DNA of 64,000 nucleotides, from NCBI GenBank assembly GCA_036824505.1, contig DAITAA010000001.1, positions 137,857 through 201,856 of the forward strand, written 5' to 3'. This stretch comes from SCUD01 sp036824505. GTDB taxonomy: Bacteria > Pseudomonadota > Gammaproteobacteria > Steroidobacterales > Steroidobacteraceae. This document shows, one piece after another, positions 42,607-50,548 of the stretch (position 1 is the stretch's first letter; each line of letters starts with the position of its first letter). The notes beneath the pieces were generated by a model. The model searched no databases and was not told where the DNA came from. It saw only the letters and a list, made by a program, of their open reading frames with translations. The position numbers were made by a program, and so were the translations under genes.

Positions 42607-43301
42607 GTTTCTCCGAACGGTCTCGCCTCAACCTCGAATGACCATGCTGAGCGGTCCTGTGTGCACAGCTGATATACCGTCGCCGCGATCGCGGACGGTT
42701 TTATGAAGAATGCCTCGCTCTTTCCCGGCATCTTCTCTCTTGTCGATGGCAGGTCAACGACGCCGTCGATGATCAACAGTGAGACATGAATTCCAAGAGG
42801 CCAGAGATGCCGTGCCATTGATTCGGCCAATGCTCTCTGGGCCGCTTTGGCAGGAGCAAATGCCGCCGTCTTTGCGCCGCCACGTCGCGATGCGGTAGCG
42901 CCAATGAATACAATGCTTCCATGGCCCGATTTCTTCATGGCAGGTATGACCTGCTGCGCAGCGAGAAAGGAACCGAGCGCATTGACTTTCCAGTTGTCCT
43001 CAAGTGTGGATGCCGTGATGTCCTCGATCGTTCCCCACGACCCGGATCCGGCGTTGTAGACGAGGACAGCAATGTCGCCCAACCGCTTGCGGACCTGGGC
43101 AAACGCCGCCTGCACGTCCGCCTCGATCGTGACGTCGCAGGTCACCGCGATGGCGCCATTCAGTTCCTTCGCCAGCGTGGACGAGAAATGCGGGGTACGC
43201 GCCAATAACGCGACCTTGTAGCCGGCCTCCGAGAATCTACGCGCGATCGCGGCGCCGTTGCCAGGTCCTGCTCCTACGACCACGCATACCGGGTTGCTCA
43301 T
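42600..43301 (-). CDS. Short-chain dehydrogenase/reductase family protein
   Basis: A 233-residue SDR with an unusual glycine motif VVVGAGPGNGAAIARRF (GxGxGNG), the NAG-like VLVYNAGSGSWGTI, and the catalytic region where Ser-Tyr-Lys is altered: SIVFIGATASRRGG then FAPAKAAQRALAESMA, with Phe at the Tyr position. It may be a non-classical or inactive SDR. It overlaps the small basic ORF at its stop. Confidence 0.88.
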   Translation of the reverse strand: MSNPVCVVVGAGPGNGAAIARRFSEAGYKVALLARTPHFSSTLAKELNGAIAVTCDVTIEADVQAAFAQVRKRLGDIAVLVYNAGSGSWGTIEDITASTLEDNWKVNALGSFLAAQQVIPAMKKSGHGSIVFIGATASRRGGAKTAAFAPAKAAQRALAESMARHLWPLGIHVSLLIIDGVVDLPSTREKMPGKSEAFFIKPSAIAATVYQLCTQDRSAWSFEVEARPFGETW

Positions 43302-43392
43302 GGTCGGTACCTTGATGAAAGTTGTAGCCGCCAGCCATCAGCTAGTACTCGACAGTCCGCGCCAGCGAAGGCGCATGCGCCTGGGTGCTGAG

Positions 43393-44145
43393 TCATTCAC
43401 CATCTCGCGTATAGCGCTCGTGCAATTCGACCGGCCGACCAGCGCGTTTTCTCATCCGGATGTTGAGCACCTCGACAGCGACTGAAAACGCCATGGCAAA
43501 GTACACATAACCCTTCGGCACATGATGATCCAGCCCGTCAGCGATCAATACAACGCCAATCACCAGCAGGAATGCAAGGGCAAGCATCTTTATCGTTGGG
43601 TGTGCCGAAACCACGCGTCCGATCGCGCCTGCGAAGGCCATCATCAGCAACACCGAAATGACGATCGCTGCGACCATGACTTCCACCTGGTCGACCATTC
43701 CCACGGCGGTGATGATTGAGTCGAAGGAAAAGACGAGATCAATGATCGTGATCTGCAAAATCACGGCCGAAAACGTGGCGCGGACCGCGGCCGACGCTGT
43801 GCCCGAAGTGCCCTCAAGTAACTGGTGGATTTCCTTCGTGCTCTTCCAGAGCAGAAAGAGCCCGCCGCCGATCAGGATCAGATCGCGACCGGAAAGCTCC
43901 TCACGGAACAGGGAGAAGAGCGGCTCGGTGAGTCCAATGATCCAGGACAGCAGGAACAGCAGCCCTATTCGCATGAACATGGCAAGGAGCAGGCCGATCT
44001 TTCGCGCCAGCTCACGGCGGCCCTTGGGCAGCTTGTCAACAAGAATCGATATGAAGATGACATTGTCGATTCCGAGCACCAGCTCGAGGGCGGTGAGCGT
44101 AAGAAATGCGATCCAGATCTGTGGGTCGGATAGCAGGTCAATCAT
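43393..44145 (-). CDS. TerC-family integral membrane protein
   Basis: A 250-residue protein with seven helices. The TerC signature is LELVLGIDNVIFISILVDKLP in helix 1 and DLVFSFDSIITAVGMVDQ later, with paired Asp residues thought to bind Mn2+ or other ions. YgdQ-like stand-alone TerC proteins handle metal export. It stands between unrelated minus-strand genes. Confidence 0.92.
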   Translation of the reverse strand: MIDLLSDPQIWIAFLTLTALELVLGIDNVIFISILVDKLPKGRRELARKIGLLLAMFMRIGLLFLLSWIIGLTEPLFSLFREELSGRDLILIGGGLFLLWKSTKEIHQLLEGTSGTASAAVRATFSAVILQITIIDLVFSFDSIITAVGMVDQVEVMVAAIVISVLLMMAFAGAIGRVVSAHPTIKMLALAFLLVIGVVLIADGLDHHVPKGYVYFAMAFSVAVEVLNIRMRKRAGRPVELHERYTRDGE

Positions 44146-44207
44146 GTGACTTCTCTCGCAGCAATACGCCTGGGTCTTTGTTCACACTTGCGCGCGCCCT
44201 GGAAGTT

Positions 44208-44648
44208 TCATCGCGGCCCGATCCGCAGATTGGCGGTCGCTATGAATATTTCGCGCAGAAAGCACAATAGGCCCACGAAGAACGTGGACATGGCGCCGAC
44301 GAAGAGGACGGCAACCGGAATTGAGGCATCGAACTGCAGGAAGGCCCCGACGAACAGGGTCGCGATCACGGCGCAAACGAGGAGTGCCGTGATCGTGCAG
44401 AAGGTAATTGCGAGGTTGATGAACTTGGCGCGGCGCGAGAAGATTCGCAGGTGCCCATGCGAAGACGCGAGATCGCCGGGGGCCTCGCCTGCGAGACGAG
44501 CTTCAACTGCGCGTGCGCGGTCCACAACACGCGCCAGGCGATTGGTCATCACGGCGAGCATTGCGCCAATGCCCGAGAGCAGGAAGACGGGCGCCACAGA
44601 CAACTGGATGACGTGGCCGACGGTGGCAAGGGCGGTTTGTTGTTCCAC
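44208..44648 (-). CDS. DUF2721 membrane protein
   Basis: A 146-residue protein with three hydrophobic helices. The N-terminal VIQLSVAPVFLLSGIGAMLAVMTNRLARVVDRAR is typical of DUF2721, followed by HLRIFSRRAKFINLAITFCT. Function unknown. It is 62 bp after TerC in transcription order. Confidence 0.9.
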   Translation of the reverse strand: MEQQTALATVGHVIQLSVAPVFLLSGIGAMLAVMTNRLARVVDRARAVEARLAGEAPGDLASSHGHLRIFSRRAKFINLAITFCTITALLVCAVIATLFVGAFLQFDASIPVAVLFVGAMSTFFVGLLCFLREIFIATANLRIGPR

Positions 44649-44727
44649 TGCGACTCCTAGAGCGACGCCGGCATATTATCGGCTACCAGGACCCGTGCAC
44701 GTCTTTCAGCGAACCAATCGTGGTCTT

Positions 44728-45111
44728 TCATTTCGCCTCATCAACCATTCTTATGGTCTTCTCCTCGACCTCTTTCGCAACTTGCAGCAAGGCCGCATCC
44801 TGGGACAGCATCGAAAGCATCTGTAAGGGCTTTACAAGCCCGATCTTGGTCTTGCCGTTGTCGGTAAACACCGAGATACGACAGGGCAGCGCCATGTTCA
44901 GGCGCATGTCGGCGGACAAAACCTTTGCGGCTTGTCCCGGGTTGCATACTTCAAAGACCCTGCACTGCTCCTGGAACGGAATGCCCTTGCCGCGAAGCGT
45001 GGTCCCAAGGTCGTGGATGTGCAGCACACCGAAGCCATGGCGCTTGACCGCCGACTCAAGGTCCACTGACGCCTGGTCAAATGACTTGTTGGTGTCAACG
45101 AGGTAGTACAC
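44728..45111 (-). CDS. DUF302 family protein
   Basis: A 127-residue protein with the DUF302 fold: MYYLVDTNKSFDQASVDLES, HGFGVLHIHDLGTTLRGKG, FEVCNPGQAAKVLSADM and LPCRISVFTDNGKTKIGL. DUF302 proteins bind small ligands or sulfur; some relate to sulfur-carrier or stress proteins. The Cys in FEVCNP and LPCR are conserved. The gene stands alone between DUF2721 and the CrcB-like gene. Confidence 0.92.
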   Translation of the reverse strand: MYYLVDTNKSFDQASVDLESAVKRHGFGVLHIHDLGTTLRGKGIPFQEQCRVFEVCNPGQAAKVLSADMRLNMALPCRISVFTDNGKTKIGLVKPLQMLSMLSQDAALLQVAKEVEEKTIRMVDEAK

Positions 45112-45169
45112 GAATCACCTCAGTCCATGTGGTCGACTCTTGATGTCGGTGCTGAAACACTGGCGGCCG

Positions 45170-45550
45170 CTAGCTTCGGCTCGATATGGCACTGAAGCCA
45201 AGCCACACGGCAAGCAAGCCAATAACTACGGTAGAAAGCACATAGCCTCCGGCCACCAGGACATCACCCCGGCGCAGGAGAAAGAACGTTTCGAAGCCGA
45301 ACGCGGAAAACGTAGTGAAGCCGCCGACAAGGCCGGTAAAAAGAAAGATGCGCGTATCGCCCATGAAGAAGTCGTGCTTGACGGCTAGACCCCCGAGAAG
45401 TCCGACCACGAGGCAACCGATGACATTAACGGCGAAGGTGCCCAGCGGAAACCGCCAATCTACGGAGTGATGCAGCGCCCAGCCGGAGAGGAGATAGCGA
45501 GCGATCGACCCCAGCGCGCCGCCCAGACCAACGAGCAGGAGTGAATTCAT
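45170..45550 (-). CDS. crcB: CrcB/Fluc-type fluoride channel
   Basis: The 126-residue protein has four helices with the Fluc pattern: GGALGSIARYLLSGW, PLGTFAVNVIGCLVVGLLGG and the fluoride-selective FTGLVGGFTTFSAFGFETF. It should dimerise and leak fluoride out of the cell. I see no fluoride riboswitch upstream. The ATG at 45550 begins the first helix; the upstream extension was rejected. Confidence 0.93.
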   Translation of the reverse strand: MNSLLLVGLGGALGSIARYLLSGWALHHSVDWRFPLGTFAVNVIGCLVVGLLGGLAVKHDFFMGDTRIFLFTGLVGGFTTFSAFGFETFFLLRRGDVLVAGGYVLSTVVIGLLAVWLGFSAISSRS

Positions 45551-45657
45551 CTCATGCCTGATTGCGGGCATGCCTGCCCCGCTGCTCGAGATTACTTCTC
45601 ACGTCCCGGGCCATTGCAAGGGCTTCTCGGGCATGTCCTGGTCGCGGTTGATCGGAG

Positions 45658-46137
45658 TCACAGACCGAGGTCGGAAAGTGCTGCATGGTCGTCGGGACGC
45701 CGCCCCAGTGGCCAACGATATTTCCGGTCGCTCTCCCGGATCGGCAAGTCGTTGATGCTCGCGATCCGGCGCTGCATGAAGCCGTGCTCGTTGAACTCCC
45801 AGTTCTCGTTACCGTAGGATCGAAACCAGTTTCCTGAATCGTCGTGCCACTCGTACGCGAAGCGGACCGCAATGCGGTTGCCGTGGAATGCCCAGAGTTC
45901 CTTTATCAGGCGATAGTCCAGCTCCTTGTTCCACTTGCGGATGAGGAACTGGATGATCGCTTCGCGACCGGTCAGGAACTCGGAGCGATTGCGCCAGGTG
46001 CTGCCGGGGGTGTAAGCGAGCGCAACGCGTTCCGGGTCGCGGCTATTCCAGGCATCTTCGGCCATGCGCACTTTCTTGGCGGCCGATTCGGCATCGAAGG
46101 GAGGAAACGGTGGCCTCGGGCTTTCAGTTGCGCTCAC
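45658..46137 (-). CDS. DUF1348 (NTF2-like) protein
   Basis: From the GTG at 46137 (AGGAAA five bases upstream), 159 residues: FDAESAAKKVRMAEDAWNSRDPERVALAYTPGSTWRNRSEFL then AIIQFLIRKWNKELDYRLIKEL and FRSYGNENWEFNEHGFMQRR. This is the DUF1348 pattern, an NTF2-like protein of unknown function. An ATG-initiated longer frame (46350) lacks family similarity in its first 70 residues. Confidence 0.9.
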   Translation of the reverse strand: MSATESPRPPFPPFDAESAAKKVRMAEDAWNSRDPERVALAYTPGSTWRNRSEFLTGREAIIQFLIRKWNKELDYRLIKELWAFHGNRIAVRFAYEWHDDSGNWFRSYGNENWEFNEHGFMQRRIASINDLPIRESDRKYRWPLGRRPDDHAALSDLGL

Positions 46138-46165
46138 GTCGATTTCCTGTGTGATGGATGGCGGG

Positions 46166-46528
46166 TCACCGAGTGGCCCAGAGGATGACGCCCGCGTACA
46201 CCAGTGCATTGCATGCCAATACGGATATACCTGCCACAAGCTCCAGCTGCCGTGGCATCCCTCGCGGGTAGACCAGTTGTCCGACGTAATGCTGCACAAA
46301 GCCGCCCGAATATTCCAGCTGGCCGGCGCGGCTTCGCAGGGACTTTTCAAGTGGCGTCAGGGGGCAAGTCCAGCTCATCAGGTTTACGACGCCAGACCAT
46401 AGCACCACCGGAACATGCACCCATGACCACGCGGGGTTGTAGAAGGCCAGGGCTCCCCCGAAGACAGCAAACGCCGCGAACAGAAAGTGCGCCAACAACA
46501 CCAGATCTGCGCCAATTCGATACAGCAT
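46166..46528 (-). CDS. DUF2784 membrane protein
   Basis: About 120 residues from ATG 46528 (longer frame to 46561 possible). It has three to four membrane helices with LVLLAHFLFAAFAVFGGALA, LMSWTCPLTPLEKSLRSRAG and YSGGFVQHYVGQLVYPRGM; the CPLTPLE sequence is diagnostic of DUF2784. Function unknown. It is 28 bp after the DUF1348 gene. Confidence 0.92.
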   Translation of the reverse strand: MLYRIGADLVLLAHFLFAAFAVFGGALAFYNPAWSWVHVPVVLWSGVVNLMSWTCPLTPLEKSLRSRAGQLEYSGGFVQHYVGQLVYPRGMPRQLELVAGISVLACNALVYAGVILWATR

Positions 46529-46557
46529 ACCCGTAAGACTATGACTGGCGCGGTCCT

Positions 46558-46944
46558 TCACTTGCCGGGAGGGGGTTCCCAGAGTTCAACCTTGTTTCCT
46601 TCCGGGTCCATAACCCAGGCGAACTTTCCGTATTCCGACTCCTCGGTCTTCTCGAGCACATTGCAACCTTCCGCCCGCAAGACTGAAACGAGAGCGTGAA
46701 GGTCCGCGACGCGGTAGTTGATCATGAAGGACGCTGTACTTGGAGCGAAGTAAGCGCCGGCGGCAGTGCCGATAGACCAGACGGTTGTTCCCGCAGTTGG
46801 CTTGCCTTCTTCGTCAGTCCATGAAAACGCAGTGCCACCCCAGTCCTGAACATCGATGCCCAGATGCTGCCGGTACCAGGCCCGGAGCGTCACGGGATCC
46901 CGTGCATTGAAGAAGATCCCTCCGATACCAGTGACTCTCTTCAT
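46558..46944 (-). CDS. VOC-family glyoxalase-like protein
   Basis: A 128-residue VOC protein beginning VTGIGGIFFNARDPVTLRAWYRQHLG and ending FAWVMDPEGNKVELWEP. A His/Glu pair for metal binding is present. It overlaps the DUF2784 reading frame start by a few bases. Substrate unknown. Confidence 0.92.
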   Translation of the reverse strand: MKRVTGIGGIFFNARDPVTLRAWYRQHLGIDVQDWGGTAFSWTDEEGKPTAGTTVWSIGTAAGAYFAPSTASFMINYRVADLHALVSVLRAEGCNVLEKTEESEYGKFAWVMDPEGNKVELWEPPPGK

Positions 46945-47106
46945 CTACGTCTCCATGGCGCATGAGTGCCCGAAGTGTCGCCCCTGGCTGGCGGCAAGCG
47001 CAAGCGTGCCGACGGAGAGGGCGAGGCCCGTATTCAATAGCAAATCAGTGAATGGCCCCTCGGGCGGTACGGTGCTGCGACCGGAGAGATGGGCCACCAA
47101 GCGCAT
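46945..47106 (-). CDS. Possible 53-residue small protein
   Basis: From ATG 47106 the frame encodes MRLVAHLSGRSTVPPEGPF and a hydrophobic stretch TDLLLNTGLALSVGTLALAA, stopping directly before the VOC start. It fills an otherwise empty gap between the SnoaL and VOC genes. No family is recognised and there is no strong ribosome site, so it may be a chance frame. Confidence 0.3.
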   Translation of the reverse strand: MRLVAHLSGRSTVPPEGPFTDLLLNTGLALSVGTLALAASQGRHFGHSCAMET

Positions 47107-47128
47107 GGCAGCCCGGAGCAGGACAATC

Positions 47129-47566
47129 TCATGGATTCACTTGTCTGAACCCCAGTGCCCGCAAGAAGCCCATTGAGTCGACGTAGACGTCCTTACGTGC
47201 GACAAGGTTGCCGTGGAACGGAATTACATCAACGCCATTCCAGGAGACGATCTTTCCTGTTGGCTGCACGGTGGCGGCGTCCTTAGTGTATGGAATGGCC
47301 AGCGTGCCAGTCGCTGTCCATTCCTGCGTCACCAAACCGTCCCGTACGTAGGTCCGGCGCGCATCGAAATGGATATCGGGAAATGCGGCGAAGATCCCCT
47401 TCAGGAGCTCGCGTATGGCGTCCTTACCGACAGCCTTTCCGCCGCTCGTGTGGTTCTCGAAGACGGATTCCTCGGTATGCATCGCGAGGATGGCCTCTAC
47501 GTTGTGGCTATTCCATGCTTCTCCGTAAGCGGCAATGACCTTCTCGAGCGGATGCTCAGCGCTCAT
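47129..47566 (-). CDS. SnoaL-like polyketide cyclase/NTF2-like protein
   Basis: A 145-residue protein from ATG 47566, which follows the strong ribosome site AAGGAGG. SnoaL-like features are LEKVIAAYGEAWNSHNVEAILAMHTEESVFEN and FAAFPDIHFDARRTYVRDGLVTQEW. Most are binding proteins or epoxide/aldol-type cyclases. A second SnoaL-like protein occurs in the cassette array (60507-60884). Confidence 0.9.
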   Translation of the reverse strand: MSAEHPLEKVIAAYGEAWNSHNVEAILAMHTEESVFENHTSGGKAVGKDAIRELLKGIFAAFPDIHFDARRTYVRDGLVTQEWTATGTLAIPYTKDAATVQPTGKIVSWNGVDVIPFHGNLVARKDVYVDSMGFLRALGFRQVNP

Positions 47567-47619
47567 CGTACCCTCCTTAGCCGGAAGCAAAGCCACTCAT
47601 CAACTGGGCGCAAGGTTGA

Positions 47620-47690
47620 AGTGACGCCCAACGACCCGGTCCACCACCGCAGCGTGTCGCCGACAAACACGCTGCAGGCCGTCAGAGGCC
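47620..47690. other. Weak attC-like element (decayed)
   Basis: The plus strand shows a R''-like GCCCAAC (47622), a 9-bp inverted stem GCAGCGTGT/ACACGCTGC around 47645-47675 and a R'-like GTCAGAG near 47680. Core sites depart from RYYYAAC/GTTRRRY at several positions, so this may be an attC fossil or a terminator. It falls between the SnoaL gene and a small membrane protein. Confidence 0.3.
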
Positions 47691-47723
47691 CAACGCCCAA
47701 GGCGAGCATCGACCGGCCGACCA

Positions 47724-47945
47724 TTACTTGCCACCCGTCTTGGAAGCGAGCCAGTCCAAGAGCAAGAAGCTGCATACGATGTACGGAAACACGCCATAGA
47801 GAGTGTCACTGACAGAGTGGGAGTGCCGATCAATTGCAATGAACACCTGAACACAAAACGCCAGGACAAGTAATGACGCCACCCACCCCGCAGCTGACAC
47901 TGGCCAGAACAGCCAACCCCAGGAACGAAACCAACGACGATTCAT
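47724..47945 (-). CDS. 73-residue two-helix membrane protein
   Basis: MNRRWFRSWGWLFWPVSAAG opens a tiny, Trp-rich membrane protein with two hydrophobic stretches (WVASLLVLAFCVQVFIA and LYGVFPYIVCSFLLLDWLA). No family recognised. Size, direction and lack of relation to neighbours are typical of integron cassette products. ATG 47945 was preferred over the upstream one. Confidence 0.65.
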   Translation of the reverse strand: MNRRWFRSWGWLFWPVSAAGWVASLLVLAFCVQVFIAIDRHSHSVSDTLYGVFPYIVCSFLLLDWLASKTGGK

Positions 47946-48019
47946 GCGATCGGTCCTGTGCAAATCGAGATCCAGGCTCGATGACTGCCCGGAAAGATAC
48001 GCCGCAAGGATGCGGTTGG

Positions 48020-48434
48020 GTAGGCCGGGACCAAACTGGCTGCGATGCCGCCCGGAAAGTCGCTGCGGGCGCGCTTGAGCGAGGGCTTGAATGGCGCCGC
48101 TGTTTGGGACCCGGACAGGAGAAAGAACACCCGGTCAGTTTGGCGGTCGGTGCTCACGAAGAAGTCGTTGCTTCCGACGCAGGAAAAGCCCGCCTTCGAG
48201 CAGAAGAAGCTGGCTCTTGGATTGCGCTCCCACATGCCTGGCCATAGGTCGCGACCGCCGAGCTCTCTCTGTGTTTCATGCACCGCGAGCATGAGTGCGT
48301 GTGACGCAGCCTGGCGGCGCCTTGCGCCGAACCTGTGCGTAGGCGACAAGCACTCGGTCCTGGTGGGCGAGCAAGGTGATGACCTTTGGATCCGCAAGCT
48401 CCGCCGCAATGCCATGTAGCGCCGCATCCTTCAT
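48020..48434 (-). pseudogene. Broken GNAT acetyltransferase gene
   Basis: From ATG 48434 (overlapping the VOC stop by ATGA) a frame encodes ADPKVITLLAHQDRVLVAYAQVRRKAPPG and stops soon after. In another frame, LMLAVHETQRELGGRDLWPGMWERNPRASFF and KAGFSCVGSNDFFVSTDRQTDRV are the C-terminal half of a GNAT enzyme. The acetyl-CoA loop between them is missing and the frames differ, so the gene is inactive. Its 3' end carries a weak attC-like motif (48055-48105). Confidence 0.65.
48050..48105. other. Possible decayed attC
   Basis: The plus strand reads GCGCGCTTGAGCGAGGGCTTGAAT near 48068-48091, nearly the same as the attC at 50490-50535 (CCCGCTTGAGCGAGGGTTTAG). The right core site is altered and a left core is not clear. 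Treated as a fossil only. Confidence 0.3.
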
Positions 48435-48865
48435 GCAGACTCGCTGTGAGTCACGATTTCGTATTTCATGCCTTCGGGATCTTTGAAGAAGAACGCGTAG
48501 TACCCGGCGGGCGAGTATTCTGGGTACTCTCGAGGTGATGAAACGATCACGGCCCCGATGCCGGCGACTTTCTGGTGGAGCTCGTTTACCTCGTCGCGAG
48601 ACTTCGCGCGAAATGCCAGGTGGTGCAGGGAACCCGGTCGTCGTCTGTGGATCTTGTCGGCTCGAAAGGCCTGTCTTGGAGAGGTGATCGCGAACGCAAG
48701 TCGGGGGTGACTGTATTCCACTACTTCGAAGTCATGCTCCGGGATGGTTGCGCGGGAACGCTTCTCTGGCTTGAAACCAAGCAGAGGCATGAGACGGTCG
48801 TAGAACTGGATTGCCTGGGCCAGGTCTCTGACCGTGATCTGAATGTGGTCGATTATGGGTTCCAT
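48431..48865 (-). CDS. VOC-family glyoxalase-like protein
   Basis: A 144-residue VOC protein: MEPIIDHIQITVRDLAQAIQFYD, FEVVEYSHPRLAFAITSPRQ and YAFFFKDPEGMKYEIVTH. His (DHIQI) and Glu (KYEIV) metal-ligand positions are present. It overlaps the HEAT protein gene by one base and is overlapped by the broken GNAT start. Confidence 0.92.
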   Translation of the reverse strand: MEPIIDHIQITVRDLAQAIQFYDRLMPLLGFKPEKRSRATIPEHDFEVVEYSHPRLAFAITSPRQAFRADKIHRRRPGSLHHLAFRAKSRDEVNELHQKVAGIGAVIVSSPREYPEYSPAGYYAFFFKDPEGMKYEIVTHSESA

Positions 48866-49392
48866 CAGATGCCTCGCGGCTCGCTCAATCGCGCAAGCAG
48901 TCTCCGCCCACGGCTCTTCATCGCGGGGCCTCCGGTTCGAGTGAGTCTCTTCAGTCGCTCCATGATCGGAGCGCGCAGCTCAGGATCCTGAATCGCGATG
49001 TCAGCCAATGCCTGCATGGCAAATGTTTTCACAATCCTGCTTGAATCTGTGAGGTATTTGGTTAGTACATCCACGGCCTGCCGACGCTCCGTTGCGTTCA
49101 GCTTCAGGCGGGAGAGGAGTTGCGCGAGGTGCCAGCGGACTTCCTGTTGTTCAGCGATGGCTGCCAGCCGGAGGACGCGCTTTTTGTACGGGGCCAGGTA
49201 GTCCGGACGGACCGCGGTGATCTTCTCAACGGCATCGGCACACCGCATACGGACCAGTAGATCAGCGTCGGTCATGCCGTCGAACACGACCGGAAAGAGC
49301 ACAGGATTGGCCATGACCTGGTCCACGACTTCCGGAACACCGCGTATCGAGCGTCGGTCACCACCCTTGAGCTGCCCGAGAACATCCTTCAT
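48865..49392 (-). CDS. HEAT-repeat protein
   Basis: A 175-residue helical protein with HEAT-like repeats: DADLLVRMRCADAVEKITAVR, QEVRWHLAQLLSRLKLNATE, SRIVKTFAMQALADIAIQDPE. Such proteins serve as scaffolds. Neither cofactor nor enzyme motifs are visible. ATG 49392 overlaps the stop of the damaged gene upstream (ATGA). Confidence 0.85.
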   Translation of the reverse strand: MKDVLGQLKGGDRRSIRGVPEVVDQVMANPVLFPVVFDGMTDADLLVRMRCADAVEKITAVRPDYLAPYKKRVLRLAAIAEQQEVRWHLAQLLSRLKLNATERRQAVDVLTKYLTDSSRIVKTFAMQALADIAIQDPELRAPIMERLKRLTRTGGPAMKSRGRRLLARLSEPRGI

Positions 49393-49854
49393 CCGGTGTC
49401 ACCCGAAGTGCTGCCCATTGCGTCGCTAGCGGCAGCCATGATGGAAATCACGAGGTACCGAAGCGCAATTTCTCCGGCATAGTCCGGCAGGCAGTATGGG
49501 CTGACAATCCCGCCCCACCATTAGCATGGAGACCACGAAGGGTACCGGCCGGGTCGGGAAACCAAAGAGGAGCAACTTGATCATTGAAACTGGTGTCGTT
49601 CCCATCTGTACGTCGCGAGCGTGGCAGGTATTGGCGGCCTGACGTCCACGATCAGCGGCAGCGCGTAGAAGCAACGGCAGCGCCACGAACAGCGTCAAGG
49701 AAGGAAGCGCGAGCCAAAGTATGCTTTGCGACAGATCGGCGACGCGCTGCGCGCTCCCGGTGCCCAGATACAGCCAGATGAAGGCTAGCAGCAATGTCAG
49801 TGGAAGTGAGGCGAGACCGGCGGCCGAATAGATGCGCGGCATCGTCATAAGCAT
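49389..49854 (-). pseudogene. DUF3147-like membrane protein gene with one-base frameshift
   Basis: From ATG 49854: AAGLASLPLTLLLAFIWLYLGTGS, then ILWLALPSLTLFVALPLLLR, matches DUF3147 inner-membrane proteins. Further on, MIKLLLFGFPTRPVPFVVSML ends in one frame, while the continuation GGIVSPYCLPDYAGEIALRYLV is in another and ends at 49389, exactly overlapping the HEAT gene start. One extra G in a G-run near 49513 explains the break. The N-terminal third of DUF3147 is also missing. Confidence 0.55.
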
Positions 49855-49930
49855 ACGTTCCGCACGCCGCAAAGCACGTCCACAGTGAAGGGCGCGCGTC
49901 GCTTTTGCACGCCTCCCCTCGACTGTGCTG

Positions 49931-50470
49931 CTAGAGCGCAACCGCGCGAGATATTGCCCAGACATGGCAGTCGGCATGGTGCTCCTCGGGATGTTTGGCA
50001 CGTAACTCGGCCTGCACTTGTAGCGCCCGAGCGTGCGACGTGAGCAAGCCCTTGGAAGAGAGTTCGTTGTTCGAGAATACTTCGGGAAAACCGCCGCAGT
50101 TTGTCAGTGCGCTGGCGCTTCCCTTCACATCCACAAGGTCGTAGCCCAGCAATTCAAACTTGACCGTCCCCTTGTAAGAAGGCGGTGGTCCTTCCGGGTT
50201 TCGATAGACACACAAGAGGTTTCGTCCTCGAATATCTGGCACCTGCTCGAGGAGAAACTTCAAATCGACAAAGAAGTTGAGCATGAAGTTTTCATTGACG
50301 ATGTATGGCCAGTAGTCGTCCTTTATCTCTGGAAGGACAGTCGGGCACAGTATGGGATCCAGAGACACCACCTCATCCAAGTGCCGAAGGCCAGACCAGG
50401 CAGTGTACTTCGCCCAAGCGTCCTTATCACCGGAGGTGAAGCGTTCGGTGGCTATGAACCAAGGCTGCAT
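49931..50470 (-). CDS. Unrecognised cassette protein
   Basis: A 179-residue soluble protein starting MQPWFIATERFTSGDKDAW. It is rich in aromatic residues (WKYTAW, DDYWPYIVNENFM) and has a central FFVDLKFLLEQV helix, Cys-containing LLCVYRN and a C-terminal VQAELRAKHPEEHHADCHVWAI. I do not recognise a family. It is followed directly by an attC (50490-50535) upstream in coordinates, so it is probably a cassette gene. Confidence 0.6.
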   Translation of the reverse strand: MQPWFIATERFTSGDKDAWAKYTAWSGLRHLDEVVSLDPILCPTVLPEIKDDYWPYIVNENFMLNFFVDLKFLLEQVPDIRGRNLLCVYRNPEGPPPSYKGTVKFELLGYDLVDVKGSASALTNCGGFPEVFSNNELSSKGLLTSHARALQVQAELRAKHPEEHHADCHVWAISRAVAL

Positions 50471-50489
50471 TTGTTGGGCCCTGATGTTC

Positions 50490-50535
50490 GAGCTAAGCGG
50501 TCGTTGGAGGCCCGCTTGAGCGAGGGTTTAGACCG
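50490..50535. other. attC recombination site (short)
   Basis: Plus strand: left GCTAAGC, right GTTTAGA, joined by the pairing arms GGTCGTTGGAGG/CCCGCTTGAGCG. Core sites are off the RYYYAAC/GTTRRRY pattern at two positions. It separates the unrecognised gene (49931) from the TspO gene (50549), whose stop lies at its edge. Confidence 0.5.
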
Positions 50536-50548
50536 CACCGGTGATGAT

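Noticed and set aside
45551..45657. Possible fluoride riboswitch upstream of crcB
   Set aside because: No recognisable fluoride aptamer core could be found in the short upstream region.
47600..47720. Definite attC at the 47.6 kb gap
   Set aside because: Core sites deviate too much; kept only as a weak element.
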